From NCBI GenBank assembly GCA_905220665.1, contig CAJNAR010000017.1, forward strand, positions 186,001 to 250,000: DNA of 64,000 nt. The letters are read 5' to 3'. Below are positions 10,918 through 22,035 of the stretch, in pieces. The stretch's first letter is position 1. The number at the start of each line of letters is the position of its first letter. Source of the DNA: Albugo candida (Eukaryota; Oomycota; Peronosporomycetes; Albuginales; Albuginaceae). The position numbers were made by a program, and so were the translations under genes. Below the pieces are notes generated by a model. The model saw only the letters and a list, made by a program, of their open reading frames with translations. It searched no databases and was not told the origin of the DNA.

Positions 10918-12960
10918 ATGGCACGTGTCAGCCCCATAAGAACTGACAGAAGAAGACAAGCCGAAGAATTGGGTAACTTTTCCCAGATTATGGATTCATT
11001 AAAGCACAATCATCAATGCATCAGGACAAGGAAAGACATGGACACGAGACCGAATCAGTGCGATCTGGGAAATGGGTTTGAAGACGCAAATAATGTGGTG
11101 CAACTGCGGGAACCCCGACAGAGAGAGAGATTCCCGTAACGAGATCTTCTTTTGATTTGAAGACATTGTCCAAAGATTGGGAGCAAGATACCACGCCGAT
11201 TTCGACGAAAGTATCAATTATAGTCAGCGCGCCCAGCAGGCATGTCTCCATGGATTCGTCTTAGAACAGGTTCACACGCAGGTAATGCAACCAATTCTGC
11301 ATGCTTCGAATTCAGAAGGAAATGAAAGTGAGATGGACAGAATCGGGGAAGATTTGCAACAATTAGTGTTTTTAGTGAGGAGGGTTCGCTTGAAATATAT
11401 CCAACGTGCAAAAAGCTCAGCCTACATCATTGTCTCTTCTGTATTTCCGGAGCGTAACTTTTCAAATTGTGCTACCAAGAAGATGGAGCGAGATTTATCC
11501 CAAGTACATCATCTCATGAACGTGCTCGAGGTAAATATGGTACAAACGTTCTTGTTATCAAGACATGAGGTCGAGAACGCGTAATTAGTGATAGATATAA
11601 TGACTTCACTTGAGTCCGTAGAAAAAACAAAGAAGTATATCAAAAGTCATTATTATCGAAGAAATATCAGAATTCCGTACATCGGAATCCAAATTGACGA
11701 CCACCCGCGACCAGATCATTGCGCGGAAAGCAAGAAAAAAACAGGCAACCAGTCTCGAAAAGATATCGGAAAAATCTACCACTGGAACGAATAGGTAGAA
11801 AAAAATAGAAATGTGTAAGATTGACTTAAAACGATCAATCGACCACTAATATTTGGTCGAGGCTATCGACACCAAACCGAATTATTGTTGCGTACTTTCG
11901 GCTAAGACTTACGTAGCTGAGAAGTCTCAACAGTTCATGGCTCTCGTCGAGCTACAATTTGACTTCAAGATTCTTCTCTAGGAACTGGTGGCGCGTAGTG
12001 TTCAAGAATTTCGCTTTTTTGCTAGGAAGCGAGAGTACGAATAAAGATCAGCGATTTCGAATTTGAAGCATTAAATAGGAAAGCTGTAGAAGACCGAACA
12101 GGCTGAAACAAGGAATAAAGTACCCTTTGCAGGTTTTGACAGGAAAGGATATAAGCTTTGTTGATGTCGTCTCGAAAGAGTTCTCTTGAAGAAGAAGCGA
12201 ACTAGGCGCTGCTATCAAAAATGCGATGGTATTAAGTGATACAAAATTTCTTTACTGTATTTACCCAAAACAAAGATTGTGAATGTCACTCAGCATATGA
12301 ATAATGTGGATGCAATGTTTATAGAAGCAAATGAATAATATAAGGCTCATCAAAATGATTTGACAGATATAGACATGGACCCTCCTGAGGACACCATCGC
12401 TGGAGTAAATAGACTAAGAGTGCTACAAGAAATGATAACTACCTGACCCTATGGAAAGAAAATTCGAGGTCTAATTAGCTTTTCAGGGATACATTGATCC
12501 GGGACAGAAGACGTATAGTGTGAAATGTAGCCAGAAAGATATGTTACATGGAAGGAGGCTGCAGACTTGTATCACTAAAAGAAAAGCAAACATGACCATC
12601 GTGACAAGAATCGATTTGATCAAAGCCGTGCAAACCAAGTGAGTATTCAAGTCAGAAACGGATGCAAACAAAAATCTGGAACGGTAAGATAAGAATGATT
12701 GCTTGACGTACGAGGAAATCTTCGGAATCAACCAAAACATGACCTTTGCAGCAGTTATGTATTGGAAGTCAGCAAAAAACATACTGGCTATAGCGAGGAT
12801 ATGGTGTTTGCCTGTAAGGCATGGCGCGATAACAAACGCATAATTAAAAGATTCAATAGAAAGGAACCTGGACATGTATTATTGCGTGCCACAAAAGACG
12901 AGTTTATGTATGCTGAAAGAAGAAGAGCTTCTGTGAATCAGCTCCTCCATGAAAGCTGAA
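10918..12960 (+). pseudogene. Decayed protein-coding tract of unknown family
   Basis: A run of plus-strand frames (10,918-11,139; 11,177-11,584; 11,588-11,794; 12,699-12,959) has codon-like composition and Gln/Glu/Lys-rich helical character, but stops and shifts break it repeatedly. The longest piece, 135 codons at 11,177-11,584, has no domain I can name. Near 12,600-12,730 a phrase resembling an EF-hand loop (DKNDCLTYEEI) appears, but it needs a frame change, so it is weak. I read the tract as remains of one or more old genes or elements. Confidence 0.3.
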
Positions 12961-13489
12961 TGTTGCGGCTTTCTAGCAAAGTCTCATACAATCATGTTCG
13001 TAGTACAAGAAAGCTTCAACTTCAACTTCAACTACGGTTTTGGCAGCATACGTACACAATACATTGATAACAGCTAGAGGAGATTTCCCGATCGTGTCGA
13101 TATCTGAGTTTCTTGGAAAACTTTCAATTATGGGCATCGGACCCGTCAGAATGTTTTCGGGTACGTCAGTTCACTACAGCGAAAGGAGGGATATCTCTTA
13201 GTTGGGCGCCTTAATTATGAAACCTGATAGCAAAAATGTGCTAAAGACAAGCGCACGCTGTTTTTACACCTACTGTGATTTTTCGGCAGGAGGGATAGAA
13301 GTCTTATTCAAAACAACGGACCAGTCGGCGTTGGTCCCGTGTTGATAAAGTAAATAAAGAGCACAAAAGTTATGAAGATTAGCTGGTGGTGAAGTAGGCA
13401 CCCTGCTCCGAGCATCCCACTTTCTCCCAAGTTCAATTATTCTTGTTGATTGTTTCCTTCCAGCTGACCATGGAGCTTTATGATCTTTA

Positions 13490-14660
13490 TCTCCTATCCT
13501 TGACACTTCAGTTGGTCTTGTTGAAAAAACTGCTCGTGTGATGCTTAAGTCTTTGGTATTCCAGAGTCTCGTTCACAAAATTTTTAGTATATAAGATTCC
13601 TGTCACCTCCCTTCCAGATAATAATTTAGCTCTTTGATCTTTACCTTCTTAAACATCACACTCCAATTGTTCCGGTCGAAAATTTTCTTGTCGTGACAAA
13701 TCTTGTCGTTCAAACATCAATGACTCTTGCTGAGTAAATCTATCCTAGGTGATGATTGAATTCTTTGATCTTCATCTCTATTTCTTCACACTTCTATGCT
13801 GCTATTGTTACCTATCCTGTCCTTGAAATTTTTATTGTTGATACTTTTTTTACCGCCTGATCATTTATGGTTGATCTTCATCTCTTGTCTTTCAAACTTC
13901 AATTGTTCTTGTTGATACTTCTCTTACAGCTTGTTCTTGGGATCATCTATCTTGCCTTGTGTCGCTCACACTTAGACTGTTTCTATTGAGACTGTAATTC
14001 CTGCTAATGATCGAAATCCTTGATCTTCGTCTCTCGTCCTGAATATTCCAATTGTTCTTGTTGTGACAAATCCTTTCGTTCACGTTTCAATGACTTTTTT
14101 TTTAAAGATCTATCCCAGGTAATTGTTAATCTCTTCGATATTCCTCTCTTGTCATTCACATTTGGTTGTTGCTGTTGTGTCACATCTTGTCGCTCACACT
14201 TACACTGTTCTTGTTGAGATTATCCTTTCGCCTAATCATTGATGGTTGATCTTCATCTCATGTGGTTCACACTTTCATTGTTCTTGTTGAAACTTCTCTC
14301 CAGCTGCTTATAGAGCTGTTTGATCATGCCTTGTATCTTTAACACTTCAAAGTTCTTGTTGGGGCTTTTATTCTACCTCATCACTAATGGCTGATCTTCA
14401 AATCCTCTCGTTCTTACTTCTTATTAAGCTATACGAAATTTTCTGATGTCGTTCGCAATTCAATAGTTCTTGTCGAGGATTTTCTTTCTGATGATGATGC
14501 AACTCTTAGATATATGATGTTGGTCCTTGTTCTACACATTCCAAGTGTTCTTTTCGTGACAAATCTTGTCGTTCAGCCTTCACTTTTTCCTGTTGATAAA
14601 GTATGTCCCAGATGATGATTGAGCTCTATGATCTTCATCTAGAAACAAACAGACTTCGAT
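13490..14660 (-). pseudogene. Degenerate tandem coiled-coil repeats
   Basis: On the plus strand a motif like GATCTTCATCTCTTGT followed by TTCACACTTCAATTGTTC and TTGTTGA recurs about ten times (near 13,500, 13,655, 13,770, 13,875, 14,025, 14,210, 14,250 and later) at irregular spacing of about 75-120 bp. On the minus strand it encodes variants of QQEQLKCERQEMKI, a heptad-like coiled coil. Stops and shifts interrupt every frame, so the array is dead. It resembles the remnant at 752-1,216. Parent protein unknown. Confidence 0.5.
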
Positions 14661-15510
14661 TGTGCTGTCGCATCTTTTCTTCGCGCTCTTCCATTATAAT
14701 CAGCACGTTTAATCGATAAACAAGAATTCTTCCTCTTCTCAGAAAAGATTTATTGTGGCAAAAAGAATCCCATTATCTTAAAGTACATAGGCTCCGCTTT
14801 AAGATGATGGAGGCCATTTTCTATGGGACGAGCTATATTTGGCCGCCCGAAAATCAATGATGCTAGCTTTTTTTCTATTGGAAATGTTCATATCAGTCAA
14901 TTTATTCATCAACCCCAAAGGTGTAGCTCAGTTTCATAATTTTGGAAGTGCTTATACAGTAAATCCTTTCGTACTCAATACTGTTGGAGCCGACCTTTTT
15001 TAATAGGTATGTATGACAAGTTGCTTATTATGAAACAATCTCCGAAAGTATGGTCCCGTTACTGTGGTATTAGGCAGTGAGGCAGTTCATGTCCATCAAG
15101 GTTGAATTTGGTACGTGTCGGTGAGAACGGTACCTTTTGACGGCGTTCCGCATCTTTACCACTTAACCCTTTGCGGTAAACATCCATGTACCGCAAAAAA
15201 AACCTGTGTAATTTTTTGAAAAATGGGGAACCACCCTCAAAATCTATAGTGAACTTTTTTCAAGTCGATACGTCAAAACGGACGATAGCATATTGACGCC
15301 GCTGAGATTTTCGATAGCAGTTCCTTATCTCGGTCCCACTGACCGAATTCAATGCTTTTGGCCCCATGTCCTTTAGTCCAGTCCAAGAATAATTGCATGT
15401 TTTCGTGCGTACCGCTTGGCAGAGTCCCAAAAGTTCTCAATGAAGTTAAGTTCACCATAAATTTTTGGATAAAATATTATCATGCGGCCGGCACCAACCA
15501 TAAGCTCTTA
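14661..15510. other. Flank of transposase remnant, no gene recognised
   Basis: AT-rich DNA next to the DDE transposase. It may include the element's 3' noncoding part. No terminal inverted repeat could be matched by eye to the other side (17,367-17,500). Confidence 0.3.
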
Positions 15511-17366
15511 TTACATACATTTCTGGCGAAGAAAGTCTAGATGATTTGTCATGATTTTTCTGGCACAGTTGTCCAGTTCGGTTGGAGGACATGTAATGCG
15601 ACAGTCAAGTGTAGCCGGCACGCCAAAGTCCTCGTTCTTCAAGAACAAGTTTGATACCTTTTGCCTTGCCACGAATTTTTCAATTACATGATCTCCTGGA
15701 ACAATCAATTCCTGATAAATTCCATTTCCCCAAGTCGTTTGTCGCATCAGATGTTGTTTTCCACCAAATCCCAGGTTCATGCGGTTTGCACAGAGAGCAT
15801 CATCCGCAAAGGCAGCATGGCTGGTGGCATTGTCAAACTCAATGAAGGCCTGCATGCCTTAAAATTGTGCCTCAAAGATGGGGATTGCTCGATCAAGCAG
15901 AGGTCCATTGCCTCCCACCATCCGTCGTGCTGCATTCCAGGGTGCATTATCACACAAGGTTGTTCTGGCAGCGTCGGGAAGGGCTTTTTTCTCTTGGTCC
16001 AGGGCGAAGCGTCCCGAAATTGGACAAAGGAAGTCATTGACATGAATGGATCTCCCTTGGCCTTTCTGGCGCAATGGTTGTTCTCCATCCGGTATCCAAA
16101 GGCGCTTCAACCCATCATTGGCAGCAAACTTACTTTCATCATGGGTCACCAGAACAAGTGGTTGAATATTCGCTACTGGCCATATTACATCATCTTGGTT
16201 ATTCTCGAAATTATGATCTTTTGCAGGGAAAACAGACATGCGAACATCTAGTTCATCTAATCTGGCCAGAAACTTTTGGCGATACTCAATAACATCATCT
16301 CTTTCATGACCATCGATGTAAATCCCCTTGGCAACTACGCGGTAGGATATTTCTAAGGACTGTAGCCAGCGTATCATCGTTCGTTCCGATACTTTGGGCA
16401 AGGATCGTATTCTAACTCGGGGAGGATTTCTTCATTCGTGCGTTTTGTCAAGGTTGCAATTTCGACATCGAACTTATTTGCCAGGAGGTATTACTGTAGG
16501 GTAACGATACAGTCCTCGTCTTGAAGGAAACTAGATCGCTTGGCGTGTTTCACTTGCCTCGACTGAGGCAGAGACCCGTCTTTCATAAACGCTCCAGCTC
16601 ATGTCCGTATTGTTCTAGAGAAGTAAGCCCTCTTACTGGGATAAAGGAACTTGCCGCTTTCTTCGTTTTCCTTGAATTGAGTAGTCGAAAGTACCCGAGT
16701 AGCGCTGCTTCACGCGCATGTGCTGCATGGTCCTTCCGTTTGGCTTTCGATTTAGGTTTTGAGATTATCAAGTGCCAAACTGATATCAGATTTGGTCCAC
16801 CTAATACCCTCGTCTTTATCGGATTCATCATCCAAGTCTGCATCATTTGCGTTACCCACATCCACTTCTTCTGTAAACGTTGGTTGCAGAGTCCAGTATT
16901 TTGTCAACGGCTTGGTGCCTCTCGCAGCATCATTTAGCACCGCCTTCTTGCGTCTTTGTGTGCGTGACGAATTTCCCAGATACCGCAGTGGTCGGTTGCT
17001 CTCGTTCGCCAGCACTGGAAGGACAGCTCTCTCCATATTCTCAACGATCATGTCATCACCTTCCACTTCATTTTCGTTCTCCATCTGGGATTCATTTTCA
17101 CTGCAGGCGCTGCTACTTTTTAATTCATGCACACCACCATGGACTTCAATTTTCTGCTTCTTGTTCTCTGCAGCATGTATTGATGCCATACACAAGTGTT
17201 TCCTTTCTTTTTGGAACGTGGCATTACTACTTTGGGGAGCTATAAGTGCACAAAAAATACGAAGGGCGTTATGAGCTTCTGCAGTGATATCCACGAACCT
17301 TGTCCATAGAGCACATACTATTTTATGGATCCTCCAATTGTGCTTTACGAAACCCCTAAAGATCAT
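15511..17366 (-). pseudogene. Frameshifted DDE-type transposase
   Basis: Three minus-strand frames read in order as one protein. The N-terminal acidic and basic region is at 17,366-16,752. A middle part follows at 16,861-16,583. The catalytic part is at 16,401-15,859 and 15,855-15,511. Motifs include SERTMIRWLQSL (helix-turn-helix-like), VTHDESKF (first catalytic Asp region), KGQGRSIHVNDFLCP, and DNATSHAAFADDALCAN (second catalytic Asp region). This architecture is common to a fungal and oomycete DDE transposase group whose formal superfamily name I cannot give with certainty. Frame breaks near 16,400-16,600 and 15,857 show it is inactive. Confidence 0.7.
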
Positions 17367-17617
17367 GGCGATTGATTAACCTACCTACATATCTGATTGG
17401 ATAACAGAACCGGGTATTGGCACGTTAGAATTAAGGGCTGCATGAAATTGAATTTTTGAAATTTGGCCGCATAAATCGGGGGTGTCGGTTATAAGTGTCT
17501 TACACTATACTTCTTTCTTCGCCGTTTCCTAATACTTTGGCACATTGGTGGAATGTGGAATACGTTTTCTCTATTTCTAGCTGTTCTTCCATTTTCCTAT
17601 CGATCCCCCTAATATCA

Positions 17618-18640
17618 TTAAAGCTCCCTCGCTACTTTACCCTCCTTGTTTTTGGTCTTCTTAATGTGCTTGCTGATTCGCAAGGTCGACAAGTTTTCCG
17701 CTAAATCCAACTCGCTGCACTCAATGTTGATCAGTATTGTGGTGAACGTACTTCCAATCAGCGATTCGTGCACTATGCGCGTCATCTTGTTATCGCGGTA
17801 AGGCATGTCAGCTGGTATTCGGATGCGTCAGACTGTTGGTCACCCACCGTACCCAGACTTGACAGCTATTATTTTATCATCTTCGCCTCCTCTAGTCGCT
17901 TTCCGCTCGCCTCGGTACCATCCCAGACCCTGCTTTAATTGGGATGTGTGGCTGTGACAATGTAATCACAAGCACGCTGTGGCTCCGTGACCTGCGCATA
18001 TTCATCGCCGTGGAAGCGATGGAGCACTATTCGATAGCATGACGCACATACTTCATGAATCCTGCGAGGTTTGATACACATACCTCTCGCATACTTTCCA
18101 CACACACGCATCCCCGATATCTGTAGCTTCCATGCTCCTTGTGTGTCCAGAAGATCCCGCACTTGCTTCATGTAGATTTCGATGAAACTCACCGTTAACA
18201 CAAATTCCACGTTTGCATCAGCAGGTCCATCACCCTCACCAATGCGGTCAAAGATTTCCGCAGCTGTCCTTAGGATGATGTCGTCTTTTTCGGCCCGTTT
18301 TTCTTCGCCGTCTTCCATCGTATACGCTTTTACGGACGATGTCTGTCGATAGGCGAGAAATGGTTGCATTGTACCCTTCCATAATATCTACGAAAACATC
18401 AGTCAGATACAGAGCACAAATGGCTATTGGACGACTAAACCATACCGTCGACAGCCGGACGGGCAGCCGCATTCAATACCGTCAGCTGATCATCTTTTGT
18501 CGGTAAAGACATATTTGTAATGAAATTCACAACAACAAAAAATTCCTATGAAAACGAAACAATAGGAGACACATGAACGAATTCATGGTTAAAAACGACG
18601 AGTAAATTGTTTACCGCTGTTTTGAACGCACTTGGGTCTA
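17618..18640 (-). pseudogene. Kinesin-1-like motor pseudogene, copy A
   Basis: Minus-strand frames give kinesin motor-domain pieces in the correct order: NAAARPAVDGMV-like start, EGYNATI, a damaged P-loop (YRQTSSVKAYTM where GQTxSGKT is expected), TAAEIFDRIGEGDGPADANV, VSFIEIYMKQVRDLLDTQ, then PYRDNKMTRIVHESLIGS and ENLSTLRI. The wording is closest to kinesin heavy chain (kinesin-1). Several frameshifts occur and much of the switch I/II region is missing. The 5' part (18,520-18,640) keeps an intron-like stretch matching that of copy B, so the copy arose from DNA, not from mRNA. Confidence 0.8.
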
Positions 18641-19661
18641 TTGTGGCTGCTACTATATGCATTTACAGGTCTTAGTCGGCAGACCATAGCAAACGTTGCT
18701 TCTTTTTTTGCTATTTACTTGCATAGCGATAACGGCAGAATAACCTGATTCAAAGCATTTATAAACAAACCTTTGAGTTCACCATGGGCATTGTTGTCGA
18801 TGGTTATTGTGTTTGCATAAAGTATTGATACATCTTCACTAAGGGCCGGTGTAGATGCTATTAATTGGAAATGACACCGAGTCACTTATCTCCAAATTAA
18901 ACCGTAATAGCAGCATACCGGAATAGAAATGCTGTTACTATATAAATTCAATAAGAGCATGATCAGAGGGGCTGCTTGTTTTTAGATGGAATCAACATAT
19001 TGACGCACCTCCCGTCCAATCACCTCATGCATTCTCTTTCTTTCTTTCGTTCACATTAAATCAACGAGCTGTTGAAGTGCGGAATGGGAATTTTCGCCCG
19101 ATATCTTCTTGTCTGGAAATCCCGACACGTTTCTTTTTAAAATTCTAGGGTTATTTATCTATCTTTCTATCTATCTTTCCATCTATCAAAACTTTATGGT
19201 TTTCTCTATGTGGACAGTCGTAATGTTGGACCCAATTCGACCACATCTCTACACCTTCTGTGCCCAGTTTTCACAAGCTCATGCAATGAGGGCTCCTTAC
19301 TGGTTCATCACTGAGACTGATTGTCTGCATCAGGTGATCAGCTTCTTCTTCGCTGTGTATGAGGCTCATTTGGAGCTCTCTGCGAAGCAAATTCCATCGA
19401 AATATTTTCCGTTACAGCTTGCTGGTGTGAACCTAATGCTGAATTGCAGTTAGGGAAAAGGCAACGGGTGTGGTGGTTCAAGGTGTTATCGTAAATGGAA
19501 AGCGTTCATGGACAACCTATCATCAGCTGCTAGTTTTTTCCAGAACTTGGTTGGGACAAGCAGCTCGATAGTTCTTTTTAATTGACTCAGACATGTAAGC
19601 TGATGTTCCCATATCCAGATTATGCACTTTTATAAGCGCGAATATATGTAAGCAACGATAT
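18641..19661. other. Intergenic DNA with a TATC-type microsatellite
   Basis: A CTAT/CTTT tetranucleotide-like run lies at 19,152-19,187. A plus-strand frame through 19,201-19,453 is open for about 84 residues beyond the microsatellite, but has no recognisable motif. It may be a fragment of a mobile element. Confidence 0.35.
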
Positions 19662-20290
19662 TTACCTACAGTACATTCCCCTTGGTGCTAAGCATACAGT
19701 GGGATCCTGCGATGGACTTGCTGCGAATTCATTGCTAGTTCCTGGGAAACATGAACACTTCCAGGGTTGAAGGGGGCTCTTTATATTTCCCAGGAGGAGG
19801 AGACGCGAATTCCAGGATGCAGCAAATTGTCCTTTGATAGGTTTCCATCTTGTCTGGATATAGCTGATTATTGCTGACGAGTGTGCATAATTCTGCTCAA
19901 GTTTTGTCCAATTTGCCTCGAATTTTTGAACGCTGGTGCTTCTGATCAATCCATACCAATCTACGATATACTCTGTGTATTCCTATCCAGAAAACATTGT
20001 TTGTAGTGGAAGTGCACATTTTTGTTGACGTGCCAAACACAGAGAATAGCGTCCTGACTGCTGTCACAAATATAAGCTCTCTGTCTATGGTCATTCTGAA
20101 TAAGCAGTGATTTTATTTCTTGAAGTGCCCGAATTTAACCAGCTTCATTCTCCTCCTTCAATAAATACAAAGCAGGATGAAAAAGAGGCGTGGAGTGATT
20201 CACACCCACCACGCGCAGCAGAGGCACATGAAGTCTGTTTCTTTTATAGATGCAGTTCAACAAAAAGACATCAGGTTTAATTTCGGGTCA
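19662..20290 (-). pseudogene. MULE transposase core remnant
   Basis: Minus-strand frames, with shifts, read in family order: PDVFLLNCIYKRNRLHVPLL (equivalent of the first catalytic Asp region DCTYKTN; here D is replaced by N), then VVGVNHSTPLFHPALYLLKE, then DRELIFVTAVRTLFS (second Asp region), then the helical insert KFEANWTKLEQNYAH and SYIQTRWKPIKGQFAASWNS. This is the MULE domain of FAR1/Mutator-like transposases. Damage to the first catalytic motif and frame breaks show inactivity. Confidence 0.65.
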
Positions 20291-21068
20291 AATTGATGAT
20301 TGTTGGATGAGCAAAAAAAGTTGTAGTTGGTTGGGTGTCATCACAGCGATAGTCAAACTGGGAGTCAGAAATTCGGATCTCATTTAGTAAAGCAGTCATT
20401 GGTGTGCGTCACGGGGGTTTTCGCGTTGCACAGTGGTCTTTTCAATGTGAATAAATACTATGGCGGATCGCAAAATGCTTCAGTTTTGCTGAACGGCAGA
20501 TATGCGCTGCCGGTATGGTGCCTGTTGCTTTGAGTTGTCGTACATTTTACCCTCATCAGCTGACATTTTTCGGCGCTTGCAAGGGAAGGAACTTCCTGGG
20601 CGAGAAATGGTTGTGAGTTCGGTTATTGACCTTCATAATCCCCTGACCGCCAGAACCTTTGATTATCCTTACATATATTCTTAAGGCGCAGTTGCAAAGA
20701 CGTGTATATGGCCTTCTGTCAGTTTTCGTCCTTCTGTTCTGCTATACACCACCTCTGTCGCATGTGAACCAGATCCCGGGGCCAGCTGAGCGAATGTTGG
20801 TAACAGAAAATCCTTGAAATGAGCGTGGGATTGAATTTTTCGGATGAGGTCTTCAGATGTCTAATACTGGCTTTCAAGAGGATGTAGCATTCTAAGAAGA
20901 GGCATACAAGAATAGTGAAAAGAGTAGATGTATACAGAAGAAGAAGGATAGAGGATAGAGAAATAAAAGTAGGTATTAACAGATCAGAATATGTTTTAGT
21001 AATCGTACAGAGGAAAAGGACAAGCAAAAATATGAAACGACGGTGGGGGATACCTGGGGGTAAATGAT
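20291..21068. other. Intergenic region upstream of MED20
   Basis: Probably the N-terminal remains of the adjacent MULE up to about 20,530, then the 5' flank of MED20. A 159-codon minus-strand frame (20,719-21,198) overlapping MED20 is hydrophobic low-complexity and rejected. Confidence 0.3.
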
Positions 21069-21965
21069 ATGTACTTGTATTTAATAGGAGTAGGATCCGT
21101 AAGAATGGTGTGTACACATGGAAATGACAGGTTGCACCAGGTAATACATGCACAAATTCTACTATATTCACCGGTCTTTGGTAACAAGCGTCATGCATAC
21201 AGAGTCCTCATCATTCAAGAATCGCATACCACGCAAAAGTATCAAGAATTGGTAGAACGGCTCAAGCACATTGGTGGTCAGAAATTGGGTCGTCATGTCG
21301 TCCATTGCCGTTTTTTCAATCGGAAACTACTTACCGGTACAAAGGCCACAAACATTTGACATTGACTGAACGCTTTGTGTATCTTACAGAAGGGTACACA
21401 AACCAGCGTATGTATATGCTTCGAATGTCTCAAAATGAAGAATTAGTTTATGCGGTTCTCGTAAACGAACGAGCCAGAAATCTTGGCGGGAGCATGAATG
21501 GAGCCGAGCAATCCACCGAACAGCGCATGCTTTTGGAGTACGGCTTGGAGGGCGCCAACATCTTACAGCAGTCAGAAATTTATGCTTCAAAATTGGACGG
21601 ACAATTTGAGGTCGGAACTTTTATACACTCACATCTTTTGTCATTCATCAAATAACTATCGATAGGGAGTTCGATACGCAGTCGGAGACTTTAATGTCAG
21701 TATATGTGCGTTCATGTCGCGCAACAATATCCCGCGAGGAATTGTGGTAGAAATTCAGTATTCTCCGTGCTACGAGTTTCCTGCTGTCGAGACCCTTTTT
21801 GATGAATTCATTCAGATGCTGGCACCCAACACCACTATTCGAAAGCCGATCAATAACCTGACAGCGTACTACCAGTCTGTTGGTCTATCATCCGTGTATT
21901 CTCTCAAGCACACAGCTCTTCAGTACGTCGAGGCATTCAACATATTGAGGAAATTAGACAAATAG
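21069..21965 (+). CDS. MED20: Mediator complex subunit 20
   Basis: Head-module subunit of Mediator, which couples transcription activators to RNA polymerase II in the nucleus. Three exons restore one frame: 21,069-21,336, 21,390-21,610 and 21,666-21,965, with GT-AG introns of 53 and 55 nt. About 262 residues result, close to the usual 210-270. Exon 1 has the family-type QELVERLKHIGGQKLGRH. Exon 2 has RMYMLRMSQNEELVYAVLVN. Exon 3 has GVRYAVGDFNVSICAF, then PRGIVVEIQYSPC, the MED20 core. The start is uncertain: ATG 21,069 or 21,111 are both in frame. No clear promoter was seen. It is convergent with CNOT1, with 70 bp between the stops. Confidence 0.82.
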
Positions 21966-22035
21966 CAACACTGCAATTCATGTAAAAATCCATTATTATC
22001 AAATTTCCACGAGACAAGAAGTGTATTGTGGCCAT

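Noticed and set aside
12483..12875. A 130-codon minus-strand frame that looks like membrane segments
   Set aside because: Opposite a decayed plus-strand coding tract. Phe/Leu-rich wording is typical of the antisense of Lys/Glu-rich sequence.
16752..17274. Plus-strand 171-codon Ser-rich frame
   Set aside because: Exactly opposite the minus-strand transposase N-terminus, so antisense shadow.
20719..21198. A 159-codon minus-strand open frame, hydrophobic
   Set aside because: It overlaps MED20 exon 1 on the other strand, consists of Leu/Ile/Ser/Thr low-complexity wording and has no motif. Likely a shadow.
21141..21202. A third intron in MED20 exon 1 (GT at 21,141, AG at 21,202)
   Set aside because: Removing 62 nt would shift the frame, and the upstream sequence in the needed frame has a stop. 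The exon is open without it.
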